Source: Streptomyces sp. CCM_MD2014 (lineage in GTDB: Bacteria > Actinomycetota > Actinomycetes > Streptomycetales > Streptomycetaceae). From it: a DNA stretch of 64,000 bases. The position numbers were made by a program, and so were the translations under genes. The notes under the pieces are model-generated. The model saw only the letters and a program-made list of their open reading frames with translations. It made no database searches and was not told where the DNA came from. Position 1 is the first letter of the stretch. Every line of letters starts with the position of its first letter. Where the stretch lies: contig NZ_CP009754.1 of assembly GCF_000772045.1 (NCBI RefSeq), positions 7,626,001-7,690,000 of the forward strand. The letters are read 5' to 3'. Of the stretch, positions 1 through 8,276 are shown piece by piece.

Positions 1-422
1 CCGGACGGGAACGACGCCGACGCGGGCATGGGCACGTACCGGTCCACCGTCACCCGCGCCGCCTCCCGGTCCGGCCGCGCCCGGTGCACCAGGCGTTTGC
101 CCAGCAGGTTCGTCGAGGCCGAGGCCACGGCGACCGCGCCCACCCCGACGAGGGCAGCCCGCCGGGCCCGGCCCCCGCCCAGCGCGAGCGCGGCCGCGAT
201 CCCCAGCGAGACCTTCGAGCGGTCCGCGGCGTGGGACAGGCGCCGCAGGGCGCGGTCGAGCGTGGGCGTGGGCGTGGCGGCCACCGCCGCGTACAGCGCG
301 CCGTCCACGGCACGCAGATCGGCGAGCACGGCCGCGACGGTCCGCCTGCGAGCGGGTCCGGGAGCGGGAGCCGGCGCGAGCGGGCCGCGGGTGTCGCCGT
401 CGGCGTTGGTCGGTTCGGTCAT
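1..422 (-). CDS. PAP2-superfamily phosphatase, C-terminal part outside window
   Basis: Only the first 141 residues are present; the gene runs off the left edge. The residues visible spell the first PAP2 (type 2 phosphatidic acid phosphatase) motif, K109-x6-R116-P117, and the last readable residues are FPSG, the start of the second motif PSGH, so the cut falls inside the catalytic core. The family removes phosphate from lipid or isoprenoid phosphates, usually at the membrane; a hydrophobic stretch lies around residues 72-105. The ATG at 422 opens the frame. In Streptomyces such N-termini are often fused to a diacylglycerol-kinase-like domain, which cannot be tested here. Its upstream region carries tandem repeats and the copA terminator. 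Confidence 0.8.
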   Translation of the reverse strand, partial: MTEPTNADGDTRGPLAPAPAPGPARRRTVAAVLADLRAVDGALYAAVAATPTPTLDRALRRLSHAADRSKVSLGIAAALALGGGRARRAALVGVGAVAVASASTNLLGKRLVHRARPDREAARVTVDRYVPMPASASFPS

Positions 423-521
423 GTGCTTCTGCTCCGCGGGGAGACGGGACCCTGACCATGCTGGCCGCGCCCGGACCCGACGGCGCGTGGGCAGGGCCCG
501 TCCGGGGGACCGGCGGCGGGA

Positions 522-593
522 GCGGTCCCGGCTGGGCGGTGCGGTCCCGGCCGGGCGGTGCGGTCCGAGCGGGCGGCGCGGTACGACCGGGCG
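522..593. repeat. GC-rich 16-19 bp tandem repeat, about four copies
   Basis: Four head-to-tail units beginning GCGGTCC (or GCGGTAC) and ending GGGCGG lie at 522-540, 541-559, 560-577 and 578-593. The first two are 19 bp and differ at one base; the last two are shorter and degenerate. They lie between the PAP2 start and the copA terminator, where no gene is supported. Confidence 0.7.
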
Positions 594-599
594 CACGAC

Positions 600-644
600 G
601 CCGAGCCGCCGGCCGACTCCCTGCGGGTCGGCCGGCGGCTCGGC
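600..644 (-). terminator. Perfect 18-bp hairpin downstream of copA
   Basis: Bases 600-617 and 627-644 are perfectly complementary with a 9-base loop. The hairpin lies 15 bases past the copA stop on the minus strand and has no U-tract, as is common for Streptomyces intrinsic terminators. It probably ends the copZ-copA transcript. Confidence 0.7.
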
Positions 645-658
645 ATCGTGGTGGCGGG

Positions 659-2923
659 TCAGTCCCCGGCTCTGAAGCCCCGCAGCCGCAGGCTGTTGCC
701 GACGACGAAGACGGAGGAGAAGGCCATGGCGGCTCCGGCGATCATCGGGTTGAGGAGTCCGGCCGCGGCGAGCGGCAGAGCGGCGACGTTGTAGGCGAAG
801 GCCCAGAACAGGTTGGACTTGATGGTGCCGAGGGTCCTGCGGGCGAGCCGGATGGCGTCGGCGGCCGCGCGCAGGTCGCCGCGTACGAGGGTGAGGTCGC
901 CGGCCTCGATGGCGGCGTCGGTGCCGGTCCCCATGGCGAGCCCCAGGTCGGCCTGGGCGAGCGCGGCGGCGTCGTTGACGCCGTCCCCGACCATCGCCAC
1001 CGAACGCCCCTCGTCCTGGAGGCGCTTGACGACATCGACCTTGTCCTCGGGCATGACCTCGGCGACGACGTGCTCGGCGTCGATGCCGACCTCGCGGGCG
1101 ACGGAGCGGGCCACCGCCTCGTTGTCACCGGTCAGCAGGACCGGCGTCAGGCCCAGGGCGCGCAGCCGGGCGATCGCCTCGGCGCTGGTGTCCTTGACCG
1201 CGTCGGCGACCTCCAGGACCGCGCGGGTCTCGCCGTCCCAGGCGACGGTGATCGCGGTGCGGCCGGCCGCCTCCGCCTCGGCCTTGGCGCGGGCCAGACC
1301 GGCGGGCAGTTCCATGGCCCACTCGGTGAGCAGCTTCTCACGGCCGACCAGGACCGCGTGGCCCTCGACGACGCCCTGGACACCGAGACCGGGGACGTTG
1401 GCGAAGTCCTCGGGGGCGGGCAGAGCACCGACCCGTTCGGCGGCCCCCGCGGCCACCGCCCGGGCGATCGGGTGCTCGGAGGCGTGCTCCAGCGCGCCCG
1501 CCAGCCGCAGCACTTCGCTCTCCTCGGCGTTGCCGGCGGTGTGCACGGCGAGCAGCGTCATGCGGCCGGTGGTGACGGTGCCGGTCTTGTCGAGGACGAC
1601 GGTGTCGACCTTGCGGGTGGACTCCAGGACCTCGGGGCCCTTGATGAGGATGCCGAGCTGGGCGCCGCGCCCGGTGCCGACCATCAGCGCGGTCGGGGTG
1701 GCGAGCCCCAGGGCGCAGGGGCAGGCGATGATCAGGACGGCCACGGCGGCGGTGAACGCGGCGGTCAGCCCGGAGCCGTTGCCGATCCAGAAGCCCAGGG
1801 TCGCCAGTGCCAGGGCGATGACGACGGGGACGAAGACGCCGGAGACGCGGTCGGCGAGCCGCTGGGCGGCGGCCTTGCCGTTCTGCGCGTCCTCGACCAG
1901 CCGCGCCATCCGCGCCAGCTGGGTGTCCGCGCCGACCCGCGTCGCCTCGACCACCAGCCGGCCGCCGGCGTTCAGGGTGGCCCCGGTGACACCGTCGCCC
2001 ACGCCGACCTCGACCGGGACGGACTCGCCGGTGAGCATCGACGCGTCGACGGCCGAGGTGCCCTCGACGACCGTGCCGTCGGTGGCGATCTTCTCGCCGG
2101 GACGGACCAGGAAACGGTCCCCGGCCTTCAGCTCGCCGACCGGGATGCGCTCCTCACGCCCGTCCCGCAGCACGGTCACGTCCTTGGCGCCCAGTTCCAG
2201 CAGGGCCTTGAGCGCGGCGCCGGCCTTGCGCTTGGAACGGGCCTCGAAGTAGCGGCCGGCCAGGATGAAGGCGGTCACCCCGGCGGCGGCCTCCAGGTAG
2301 ATGTTCCCGGCGCCGTCACCGCGGGCGATCGTCAGCTCGAAGGGGTGCGTCATGCCGGGTGTGCCCGCGCTGCCGAAGAACAGCGCCCACAGCGACCACA
2401 GGAAGGCGGCCGACGTGCCGACCGAGATCAGGGTGTCCATGGTGGCCGCACCGTGCCGGGCGTTGGTGAACGCGGCCTTGTGGAAGGGCCAGGCGGCGTA
2501 GGTCACCACCGGCGCCGCGAGGGCCAGCGACAGCCACTGCCAGTACTCGAACTGCAGCGCCGGCACCATCGCCATCGCGATGACCGGAACCGCCAGCACC
2601 ACGGCCGTGACCAGCCGCTCCCGCAGGGGCCGCAGCTCGTCGGCGGGCTCGGCGCCCTCCGCGCCGGGCGCGGGCTCGGCCCGGACCGGCTCGGGCTCAC
2701 GGGCCGTGTACCCGGTCGCCTCGACGGTGGCGATCAGCTCCGGGACCGAGACGTCGCCGGCGTAGCTGACCTTGGCCTTCTCCGTCGCGTAGTTGACGGT
2801 GGCGGTGACCCCGTCCATCCGGTTGAGCTTCTTCTCGATCCGGGCGGCGCACGAGGCACAGGTCATGCCGCCGATGGCGAGTTCCACCTCGGCTGGTGCG
2901 CTGGTCGTACGGGTGGTGGTCAT
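659..2923 (-). CDS. copA: Copper-translocating P1B-type ATPase
   Basis: A 754-residue P-type ATPase that exports Cu(I) across the cytoplasmic membrane. An N-terminal heavy-metal-associated domain carries GMTCASC near residues 19-25. The actuator loop with TGES, the intramembrane CPC motif (IACPCALG, about residue 403), the phosphorylated DKTGT (about 444), an HP motif and GDGVND (about 648) follow in the usual order. CPC identifies the P1B subgroup; copper is favoured over zinc or cadmium by CPC together with the adjacent copZ and the CsoR-like operators. Start ATG 2923 lies 87 bases downstream of copZ, so the two are probably one transcript. Length is normal for CopA with a single metal-binding domain. 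Confidence 0.95.
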   Translation of the reverse strand: MTTTRTTSAPAEVELAIGGMTCASCAARIEKKLNRMDGVTATVNYATEKAKVSYAGDVSVPELIATVEATGYTAREPEPVRAEPAPGAEGAEPADELRPLRERLVTAVVLAVPVIAMAMVPALQFEYWQWLSLALAAPVVTYAAWPFHKAAFTNARHGAATMDTLISVGTSAAFLWSLWALFFGSAGTPGMTHPFELTIARGDGAGNIYLEAAAGVTAFILAGRYFEARSKRKAGAALKALLELGAKDVTVLRDGREERIPVGELKAGDRFLVRPGEKIATDGTVVEGTSAVDASMLTGESVPVEVGVGDGVTGATLNAGGRLVVEATRVGADTQLARMARLVEDAQNGKAAAQRLADRVSGVFVPVVIALALATLGFWIGNGSGLTAAFTAAVAVLIIACPCALGLATPTALMVGTGRGAQLGILIKGPEVLESTRKVDTVVLDKTGTVTTGRMTLLAVHTAGNAEESEVLRLAGALEHASEHPIARAVAAGAAERVGALPAPEDFANVPGLGVQGVVEGHAVLVGREKLLTEWAMELPAGLARAKAEAEAAGRTAITVAWDGETRAVLEVADAVKDTSAEAIARLRALGLTPVLLTGDNEAVARSVAREVGIDAEHVVAEVMPEDKVDVVKRLQDEGRSVAMVGDGVNDAAALAQADLGLAMGTGTDAAIEAGDLTLVRGDLRAAADAIRLARRTLGTIKSNLFWAFAYNVAALPLAAAGLLNPMIAGAAMAFSSVFVVGNSLRLRGFRAGD

Positions 2924-3010
2924 GGCTGCTCCTGATGCGGGGGCCGTCGGCCGGGACCCGGCGTGCGGGTCCCGGCCGTGCGGCGGGTCGACTGGGGAGT
3001 GCGGGCCGGG

Positions 3011-3244
3011 TCAGACGCGGCCGGTCAGCTCGTAGCCGGCCTCGTCGACGACCTCGGCGATCGCGGCGTCGTCCGGCTCGGCGGCGGAGGTCACGGTGAC
3101 GCGGCCGGTGTCGAGCGCGACGTCGACACCGGTGACACCGTCCAGCTCGCCGATGACCCGGGTGAGCGTCGCGCTGCAGTGACCGCAGGTCATGCCGGCG
3201 ACGGCGTACGTGGTGGTGGCGGGGGCGGTGGTGTTCGAGGACAT
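3011..3244 (-). CDS. copZ: CopZ-like copper chaperone (HMA domain)
   Basis: A 77-residue single heavy-metal-associated domain with the Cu(I) site GMTCGHC near residues 17-23. Proteins of this kind carry Cu(I) in the cytosol and hand it to CopA. It is the first gene of the minus-strand copper operon, directly behind a promoter whose spacer holds a CsoR-type palindrome. Its domain is similar in size and motif to the N-terminal domain of CopA. In S. coelicolor a CopZ/CopA pair of this type is copper-induced through CsoR; regulation here is inferred from the operator. Confidence 0.92.
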   Translation of the reverse strand: MSSNTTAPATTTYAVAGMTCGHCSATLTRVIGELDGVTGVDVALDTGRVTVTSAAEPDDAAIAEVVDEAGYELTGRV

Positions 3245-3303
3245 GGCTTCCTCCGGTCAAGGGTGATGGATACGGGGCGGGGGTATCTCCCGTCCGGTCT
3301 CCA

Positions 3304-3332
3304 TGTATACCCCTGGGGGGTACCGAACGCAA
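3304..3332 (-). promoter_or_regulatory. copZA promoter with CsoR-type operator in the spacer
   Basis: Read on the minus strand, TTGCGT (3332-3327) and TATACA (3309-3304) are 17 bases apart, an acceptable vegetative promoter for copZ. The spacer is occupied by TACCCC-N3-GGGGTA at 3308-3322, a perfect 6-bp inverted repeat resembling known Streptomyces CsoR sites. Repressor there would occlude RNA polymerase and release on Cu(I) binding. Confidence 0.75.
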
Positions 3333-3345
3333 GCTGCTCCATGTC

Positions 3346-3373
3346 TTGACTAGGTACCCCCTAGGGGTATGGT
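3346..3373 (+). promoter_or_regulatory. Divergent promoter with second CsoR-type operator
   Basis: TTGACT (3346-3351) and TATGGT (3368-3373) are 16 bases apart and point toward the exported-protein gene. The palindrome TACCCC-N3-GGGGTA at 3355-3369 fills the spacer. It has the same arms and spacer length as the copZA operator 47 bases away, so both transcripts probably answer to the same copper-sensing repressor. Confidence 0.75.
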
Positions 3374-3433
3374 GAAGTGCATGGAACGGCCTCCGGCTGA
3401 GCCGGGGACCCGGAATTCGAGGAGACGACCGCC

Positions 3434-4402
3434 ATGCACACCGGACTGAGGATCACCGCGTTCGCCGCCGCGCTGGCCGCGACCTTCGGCACCGCCTACG
3501 GGGTGGGCAGGGGAGTGGACCCGATCGTCGCGCGGAGCGAATCCGCGCCGCACGACGGGCACGGTGAGTCATCGGAGCGACCACAGCAGAGGGAGCGTCA
3601 CGGAGGGCACGGGGGCACTCCGGCCGGCGGCCTGGAGATCTCCGCGAACGGTTACACCCTCGATCTCGCCACCCCGCGCCTCGCCGCCGGTCGGCACACC
3701 GAACTGCGCTTCACGATCCGGGACGCGAGCGGCGCGGCGCTGACCGCGTACCAGCGGGAGCACGACAAGGAACTCCACCTCGTCATCGCCTCGCGCGACC
3801 TGGTCACCTACCGCCACCTGCACCCCACCCGCGCCGCCGACGGCACCTGGAGCACCCCCGTCGAACTGCCCGAGGCGGGCGGCTACCGCGTCTTCGCCGA
3901 CTTCACCCCGGCGGGCGAGGGTGCGCAGAACCTCACCCTGGGCGCGGACCTCGCCGTCTCCGGACCCTACGAGCCCGCTCGGCCGCCGGCCCTCAGCGGC
4001 ATCGCCCGCACCGACGGCTACCAGGTCGAACTCGCCGGCGCCCTGCGCCCCGGCAAGGCGAGCGAGCTGAAGCTGAAGGTGTCCCGCGCCGGCGAACCCG
4101 TCGACGACCTCCAGCCCTACCTGGGCGCATACGGCCACCTGGTCGCCCTGCGCTCCGGCGACCTCGCCTACCTCCACGTCCACCCGAACGGCGAACCCGG
4201 CGACGGCACCACCGAGCCCGGTCCGGAGATCTCCTTCACGGCCACCGCGCCCAGCGGCGGCACCTACCGCCTCTTCCTCGACTTCCGGCACGGGGGCGAG
4301 GTCCGCACCGCGGCGTTCACCGTGCGCGCCGGATCGACTCCGGGGGCGCGGGAGTCGGCCCCGGCCACCGCGCCGGAGCACTCCGACGGCCACGGGCACT
4401 GA
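3434..4402 (+). CDS. Exported His-rich protein of the copper locus, function unknown
   Basis: 322 residues. A hydrophobic N-terminal segment (about residues 5-27) looks like a signal peptide or anchor. Next comes a His/Gly/Glu-rich stretch (about 38-62), then two similar beta-rich modules. The first contains TYRHLHPT and the second LAYLHVHP, each followed by a Gly-rich segment and a phrase like RLFLDFRHGG or RVFADFTPAG. The tail ends HSDGHGH. The paired HxH motifs and the His-rich ends suggest metal binding outside the membrane. Divergent placement from copZA with a matching operator suggests copper induction. A GAGGAG ribosome site lies nine bases before the ATG. I cannot name a characterised family; periplasmic-type copper sequestration is an inference. 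Confidence 0.7.
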   Translation: MHTGLRITAFAAALAATFGTAYGVGRGVDPIVARSESAPHDGHGESSERPQQRERHGGHGGTPAGGLEISANGYTLDLATPRLAAGRHTELRFTIRDASGAALTAYQREHDKELHLVIASRDLVTYRHLHPTRAADGTWSTPVELPEAGGYRVFADFTPAGEGAQNLTLGADLAVSGPYEPARPPALSGIARTDGYQVELAGALRPGKASELKLKVSRAGEPVDDLQPYLGAYGHLVALRSGDLAYLHVHPNGEPGDGTTEPGPEISFTATAPSGGTYRLFLDFRHGGEVRTAAFTVRAGSTPGARESAPATAPEHSDGHGH

Positions 4403-4428
4403 GCGGCGGCGCCGTCACCCGGGGGCCC

Positions 4429-5208
4429 TCAGGCCGTGACGACCCGCACTCCTGCCTCCTCGAACCCCCGCACCAGCTCCGGGTCGGCCGCCCCGTCCGT
4501 CACCAGCGTGTCGACCGACTCGGTCGCGCAGATCCGGGCGAACGCCCGTCGGCCCAGCTTGCTGGAGTCGGCGGCCACGACCACCCGCTCGGCGCGCTCG
4601 CACAGCAGCCGGTTGATCGCGGCCTCCGCCTCGTCGTGCGCCGCGGCACCGTGCGCGACGTCGAAGGCGACGACGCCCAGCACCGCCACGTCGAGCGTCA
4701 CCTGGCCCAGCACCCCGTCCGCGAGCGGCCCGATCAGCTCGTACGACTGCGCCCGGGCCACCCCGCCGGTCACCACGATCTTGAACTGCGGCCGGACCGC
4801 CAGCTCGTTGGCGATGTTGAGCGCGTTGGTGACCACGGTCAGTGCGGGGGTGCCGGAAGCCAGGTCGGAGCGCACGGCCAGGGCGCGCGCCACCTCGGTG
4901 GTGGTGGTGCCCCCGGTCAGCCCCACCGCCTCGCCGGGCGCCACCAGGGCGGCGACCGCCTGCGCGACGCGCTGCTTCTCCGAGGCGCGGCGGGCGGTCT
5001 TGTAGCGCAGCGGCAGTTCGTACGACACCCCGTGCACCACCGCGCCCCCGCGCGTGCGCACGAGCATCTGCTGCTCGGCGAGCCGGTCGAAGTCGCGGCG
5101 GATCGTCGCGGCCGAGACCTCCAGCTCCGTCGCCGCCTCCTCGACGTCCAGCCGGCCGCGCTCGACGAGCAGCTCCAGCAGCGCCTTCCAGCGGGCGTCG
5201 CGCGACAT
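4429..5208 (-). CDS. DeoR-family sugar-phosphate-responsive repressor
   Basis: 259 residues. An N-terminal winged helix-turn-helix (about 5-60, with VSAATIRRDFDRL) is followed by a DeoR C-terminal sensor domain containing TGGTTTTEVA and a late VVAADSSKLG, the phosphosugar-binding fold of this family. A GGAGG sits ten bases before the ATG. It is transcribed away from the SIS isomerase/aldolase pair, so it is the likely local repressor, with a phosphorylated amino sugar or ketose as plausible inducer. Inducer and operator are inferred from position, not shown by sequence. Confidence 0.9.
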   Translation of the reverse strand: MSRDARWKALLELLVERGRLDVEEAATELEVSAATIRRDFDRLAEQQMLVRTRGGAVVHGVSYELPLRYKTARRASEKQRVAQAVAALVAPGEAVGLTGGTTTTEVARALAVRSDLASGTPALTVVTNALNIANELAVRPQFKIVVTGGVARAQSYELIGPLADGVLGQVTLDVAVLGVVAFDVAHGAAAHDEAEAAINRLLCERAERVVVAADSSKLGRRAFARICATESVDTLVTDGAADPELVRGFEEAGVRVVTA

Positions 5209-5268
5209 CCGCGCCTCCGTTCCTCGATCTCCGCCGACCCTAGCGCACCGCAGCGTTCCCCGAATTGC

Positions 5269-5311
5269 TTGATTGTGCTTGAAAGCTCGCTATATCTTGC
5301 AGGAACAATCA
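5269..5311 (+). promoter_or_regulatory. Promoter and candidate operator of the isomerase-aldolase operon
   Basis: TTGATT (5269-5274) and TATATC (5291-5296), 16 bases apart, form a plausible promoter. A 7-bp inverted repeat, TGATTGT (5270-5276) and ACAATCA (5305-5311), brackets it with a 28-base spacer; the arms would suit two DeoR-type repressor contacts around the promoter. The stretch is noticeably AT-rich against its surroundings. Confidence 0.55.
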
Positions 5312-5335
5312 GTCTGTGTTCCGGGAGTGTGCGAC

Positions 5336-6217
5336 ATGACGTACGTCGAGGACGAGCTCAACAGCCAGCCCGAGTGCTGGACGCGCGCCGCCGAGGAGGC
5401 GGCACGCCACACGGCGGCGTTGCCAACGGCGGGGGAGCGGGTGGCGATCGTGGGGTGCGGCACCTCGTACTTCATGGCGCAGTCGGCCGCGGCCCTGCGC
5501 GAGGACGCGGGCCTCGGCGAGACGGACGCCTTCGCGGCGTCCGAGTTCCCGCGCGGGCGGGCGTACGACCGGGTCGTGGCCCTCACCCGCTCCGGTACCA
5601 CCACGGAAGTACTGGAACTGCTCTCGGAGCTGAAGGGCCGCACGCGCACCGTCGCGCTCACCGCCGATCCGGGGACGCCCGTCATGAGCGCCGCCGACGA
5701 CGTGGTCGTACTCGACTTCGCCGACGAACGGTCCGTGGTGCAGACGCGGTTCGCGACGACCGCGCTCACGCTGCTCCGCGCCCACCTCGGCCTGCACACC
5801 GACGCGGTCGTCGCCGACGCCCGCGCCGCACTCGCGGCCGGGCTTCCCGAAGGGCTCGTGGAGCGTACCCAGTTCACCTTCCTCGGCCGGGGCTGGACCG
5901 TCGGGCTGGCCAACGAGGCCGGGCTCAAGATGCGCGAGGCCTCCCTGTCCTGGACCGAGGCCTACCCGGCGATGGAGTACCGGCACGGCCCCATCAGCAT
6001 CAGCACCGCGGGCACGGCGACCTGGATGTTCGGCGAGGCGCCGCACGGTCTGGCCGAGCAGGTCCGCGACACCGGCGCGATGTGGGTGCCGGGCGAGCTG
6101 GACCCGCTGGCCGAACTGGTCCGCGCCCAGCGGCTGGCCGTCGCCGTCGCCGCCGCCCGGGGGCTCGACCCGGACCGGCCGCGCCACCTGACCCGCTCGG
6201 TGATCCTCGCCCCCTGA
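5336..6217 (+). CDS. SIS-domain sugar-phosphate isomerase/deaminase (AgaS-like)
   Basis: 293 residues with two SIS (sugar isomerase) subdomains. The first has IVGCGTSYFMA at about 37-47 and LTRSGTTTEV at about 82-91; the second has FLGRGW followed by EYRHGPIS, the phrase typical of the isomerase half of GlmS and of AgaS/FrlB-type proteins. These enzymes isomerise or deaminate a phosphorylated amino sugar. The reading frame extends upstream to 5273, but ATG 5336 has a GGGAG eight bases before it and sits just after the promoter. The aldolase gene starts 33 bases after its stop. Together they suggest amino-sugar or ketohexose catabolism; the exact substrate cannot be read. Confidence 0.82.
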   Translation: MTYVEDELNSQPECWTRAAEEAARHTAALPTAGERVAIVGCGTSYFMAQSAAALREDAGLGETDAFAASEFPRGRAYDRVVALTRSGTTTEVLELLSELKGRTRTVALTADPGTPVMSAADDVVVLDFADERSVVQTRFATTALTLLRAHLGLHTDAVVADARAALAAGLPEGLVERTQFTFLGRGWTVGLANEAGLKMREASLSWTEAYPAMEYRHGPISISTAGTATWMFGEAPHGLAEQVRDTGAMWVPGELDPLAELVRAQRLAVAVAAARGLDPDRPRHLTRSVILAP

Positions 6218-6250
6218 ACCGCCGCCCGACGCCCGGGAAGGAACCAGACC

Positions 6251-7135
6251 GTGCCCCTCGCCACCACCGGCGACCTGGTCGGCCGTGCCGCGGCCGGCCG
6301 CTCGGCCGTCGCCGCCTTCAACGTCATCACCCTGGAGCACATCGAGGCCGTCGTCGCCGGCGCCGAGTCCGTGCGGATGCCCGTCGTCCTCCAGGTCAGC
6401 GAGAACGCCGTGAAGTACCGCTACGGCCGCCTGCTGCCCCTGGCCCGCGCGGCCGTCGCCGCCGCCGAGGGCGCCGCCGTGCCCGTCGCCCTGCACCTCG
6501 ACCACGTTCAGAGCGACGGCCTGCTGCGCCAGGCCCCGGACGCCGGGTTCAGCTCCGTGATGTACGACGCCGCCCGGCTGCCGTACGCCGAGAACCTCGC
6601 GGCGACCCGGGCCGCCGCCGACTGGGCGCACGCCCAGGGGCTGTGGATCGAGGCCGAGTTGGGGGAGGTCGGCGGCAAGGACGGCGCCCCGCCGCTCGAC
6701 GCCCACGCCCCCGGTGCCCGCACCGACCCCGCCGAAGCACACGCCTACGTCGCCGACTCCGGCGTGGACGCCCTGGCCGTCGCCGTCGGCAGCTCGCACG
6801 CCATGACCACGCGCACCGCGGCCCTCGACCACGACCTGCTCAAGGAGCTGTCCGGCGCCCTGGACGTGCCGCTCGTGCTGCACGGCTCCTCGGGCGTCCC
6901 CGACGGCGAACTCGCCGCGGCCGTCGCGGGCGGCATCGCCAAGGTCAACGTCGGCACCGCGCTCAACATCGCCATGACCGGCGCGATCAGGGAGCACCTC
7001 GCCGCCCGTCCCGAGGCGGTCGACTCGCGCGGCTACCTCACCGCGGGGAGGGAGGCCATGGTCCGGACGGTGGCGACGCTCCTCCAGGTGGTGGCCCGGA
7101 CCGCGGCCGTACCCCTGCCTCCCGCTACTCCTTGA
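6251..7135 (+). CDS. Class II ketose-bisphosphate aldolase (GatY/KbaY/Fba type)
   Basis: 294 residues. The zinc-dependent class II aldolase features are present: HLDH with the catalytic Asp (about residue 80-83), a metal-binding Glu region (IEAELGEVGG, about 136), a His in the VGSSHAM region, HGSSGVPD (about 215) and KVNVGTALN (about 235). The family splits fructose- or tagatose-1,6-bisphosphate into dihydroxyacetone phosphate and glyceraldehyde 3-phosphate. Pairing with the SIS isomerase resembles aga/gat-type pathways (galactosamine or galactitol), in which tagatose bisphosphate is the substrate. No kinase, deacetylase or transporter is adjacent, so the pathway is incomplete here. Its last 11 bases overlap the end of the convergent methyltransferase gene. 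Confidence 0.88.
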   Translation: MPLATTGDLVGRAAAGRSAVAAFNVITLEHIEAVVAGAESVRMPVVLQVSENAVKYRYGRLLPLARAAVAAAEGAAVPVALHLDHVQSDGLLRQAPDAGFSSVMYDAARLPYAENLAATRAAADWAHAQGLWIEAELGEVGGKDGAPPLDAHAPGARTDPAEAHAYVADSGVDALAVAVGSSHAMTTRTAALDHDLLKELSGALDVPLVLHGSSGVPDGELAAAVAGGIAKVNVGTALNIAMTGAIREHLAARPEAVDSRGYLTAGREAMVRTVATLLQVVARTAAVPLPPATP

Positions 7136-8261
7136 CCGCCTTCAGCACCACGAACTTCCGGTCGCCCGCCACCAGCCGGCTGTTGCCGAACAGGCGCCGC
7201 AGCTTGACGTGGTAGCCCAGGTGCCGGTTGCCGACCACCCACAGTTCGCCGCCGGGGCGCAGCACCCGCCGCGCCCCGGTGAACATCCGCCACGCCGTCG
7301 CGTCGGTCGTCGCCTGGTGGGAATGGAAGGGCGGGTTGTTCAGCACCAGGTCGACACTGCCGTCCGGCACCCCGGCCAGCCCGTCGCCGACCCGGAACTC
7401 CGCCTGGCCCGCCACCTCGTTCGCCCGGTACGTCGCTTCGGCCGAGGCCACGGCCTGGAACGACTCGTCGGTGAACAGCACCTCGGCGTCCGGGTCGGCC
7501 AGCGCCACCGCCGTACCGACCACGCCGTTGCCGCAGCCGAGGTCCACCACCCGCCCGAAGCCCCCGGGGTCCGGCAGGTGCCGCAGGAAGAAGCGGGTGC
7601 CGATGTCGAGGCGGTCGGCGCAGAAGACACCGGCGTGGTTGACGACGGGCCGGCCGGACAGGAGCGGTCCGACGTCGTCGGGGAGCCGGTAGCGGAGCGG
7701 CCAGGGGTTGGCCGGCCGCTTCAGCGCCGGATCGGGCTCCGCGAAGATCAGCCGGGCCTTCTTCACGGCAAGGGACGTCCGGGTCGGGCCGACGATCCGC
7801 TCGAACAGCCGGAGCGTCGAGGTGTGGATCTCCTTCACCATCCCGGTGCCGACCACGACCGTGCCCTCGTGCAGCGCGGGCGCCAGCCGCAGCAGCTGGT
7901 CCTCCAGCAGCGCCAGGCTCTTCGGCACCCGCACCAGCAGCACGTCCACGCGGTCCGGCGGCGGGTCCTGCGTGGTGAGCAGGCCGACCGAGCCCGGCTC
8001 GACGCCGCCGCGCTCCAGATTGGCCCGTGTCGCCTCCCGGGCGAGGTGCGAGTCGGTGATCTGCACCGGACGGTGCGCCGCCAGCGCCGTCACCAGGGCT
8101 CCCCAGCGGTCGCCGACGACCACGACCGTGCCGTCCAGAGCCACGTCGCGCTCCGCGAGGTGCCCGAGCAGGTACTCGTCGGAGGCGTCCCAGGCACGGA
8201 GCCGGTCACGCGCGTCCTCGGGGTAGCGGGACAGCACGTGCTCGCCCCACGGGGTGGTCAT
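7125..8261 (-). CDS. RsmC/RlmG-type class I SAM-dependent methyltransferase
   Basis: 378 residues from ATG 8261. Two Rossmann-like halves are expected: a degenerate N-terminal one, and a catalytic C-terminal half with VVDLGCGNGVVG (SAM binding), LFTDES, and the NPPFH motif typical of enzymes methylating the exocyclic amine of guanine or adenine. The closest recognisable group is rRNA guanine-N2 methyltransferase (RsmC/RlmG); the specific base cannot be assigned. The frame remains open to ATG 8366, but that extension is an array of 15-bp repeats encoding TNDRR-like pentapeptides. Neither start has a strong ribosome site. MTTPWGEHVL is how I would expect the family to begin. Confidence 0.82.
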   Translation of the reverse strand: MTTPWGEHVLSRYPEDARDRLRAWDASDEYLLGHLAERDVALDGTVVVVGDRWGALVTALAAHRPVQITDSHLAREATRANLERGGVEPGSVGLLTTQDPPPDRVDVLLVRVPKSLALLEDQLLRLAPALHEGTVVVGTGMVKEIHTSTLRLFERIVGPTRTSLAVKKARLIFAEPDPALKRPANPWPLRYRLPDDVGPLLSGRPVVNHAGVFCADRLDIGTRFFLRHLPDPGGFGRVVDLGCGNGVVGTAVALADPDAEVLFTDESFQAVASAEATYRANEVAGQAEFRVGDGLAGVPDGSVDLVLNNPPFHSHQATTDATAWRMFTGARRVLRPGGELWVVGNRHLGYHVKLRRLFGNSRLVAGDRKFVVLKAVKE

Positions 8262-8276
8262 ACGGTCGCCGCCGTC

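Noticed and set aside
458..2935. 825-codon plus-strand frame opposite copA
   Set aside because: It mirrors copA on the other strand and contains only low-complexity Gly/Asp/Arg text, a GC-skew artefact.
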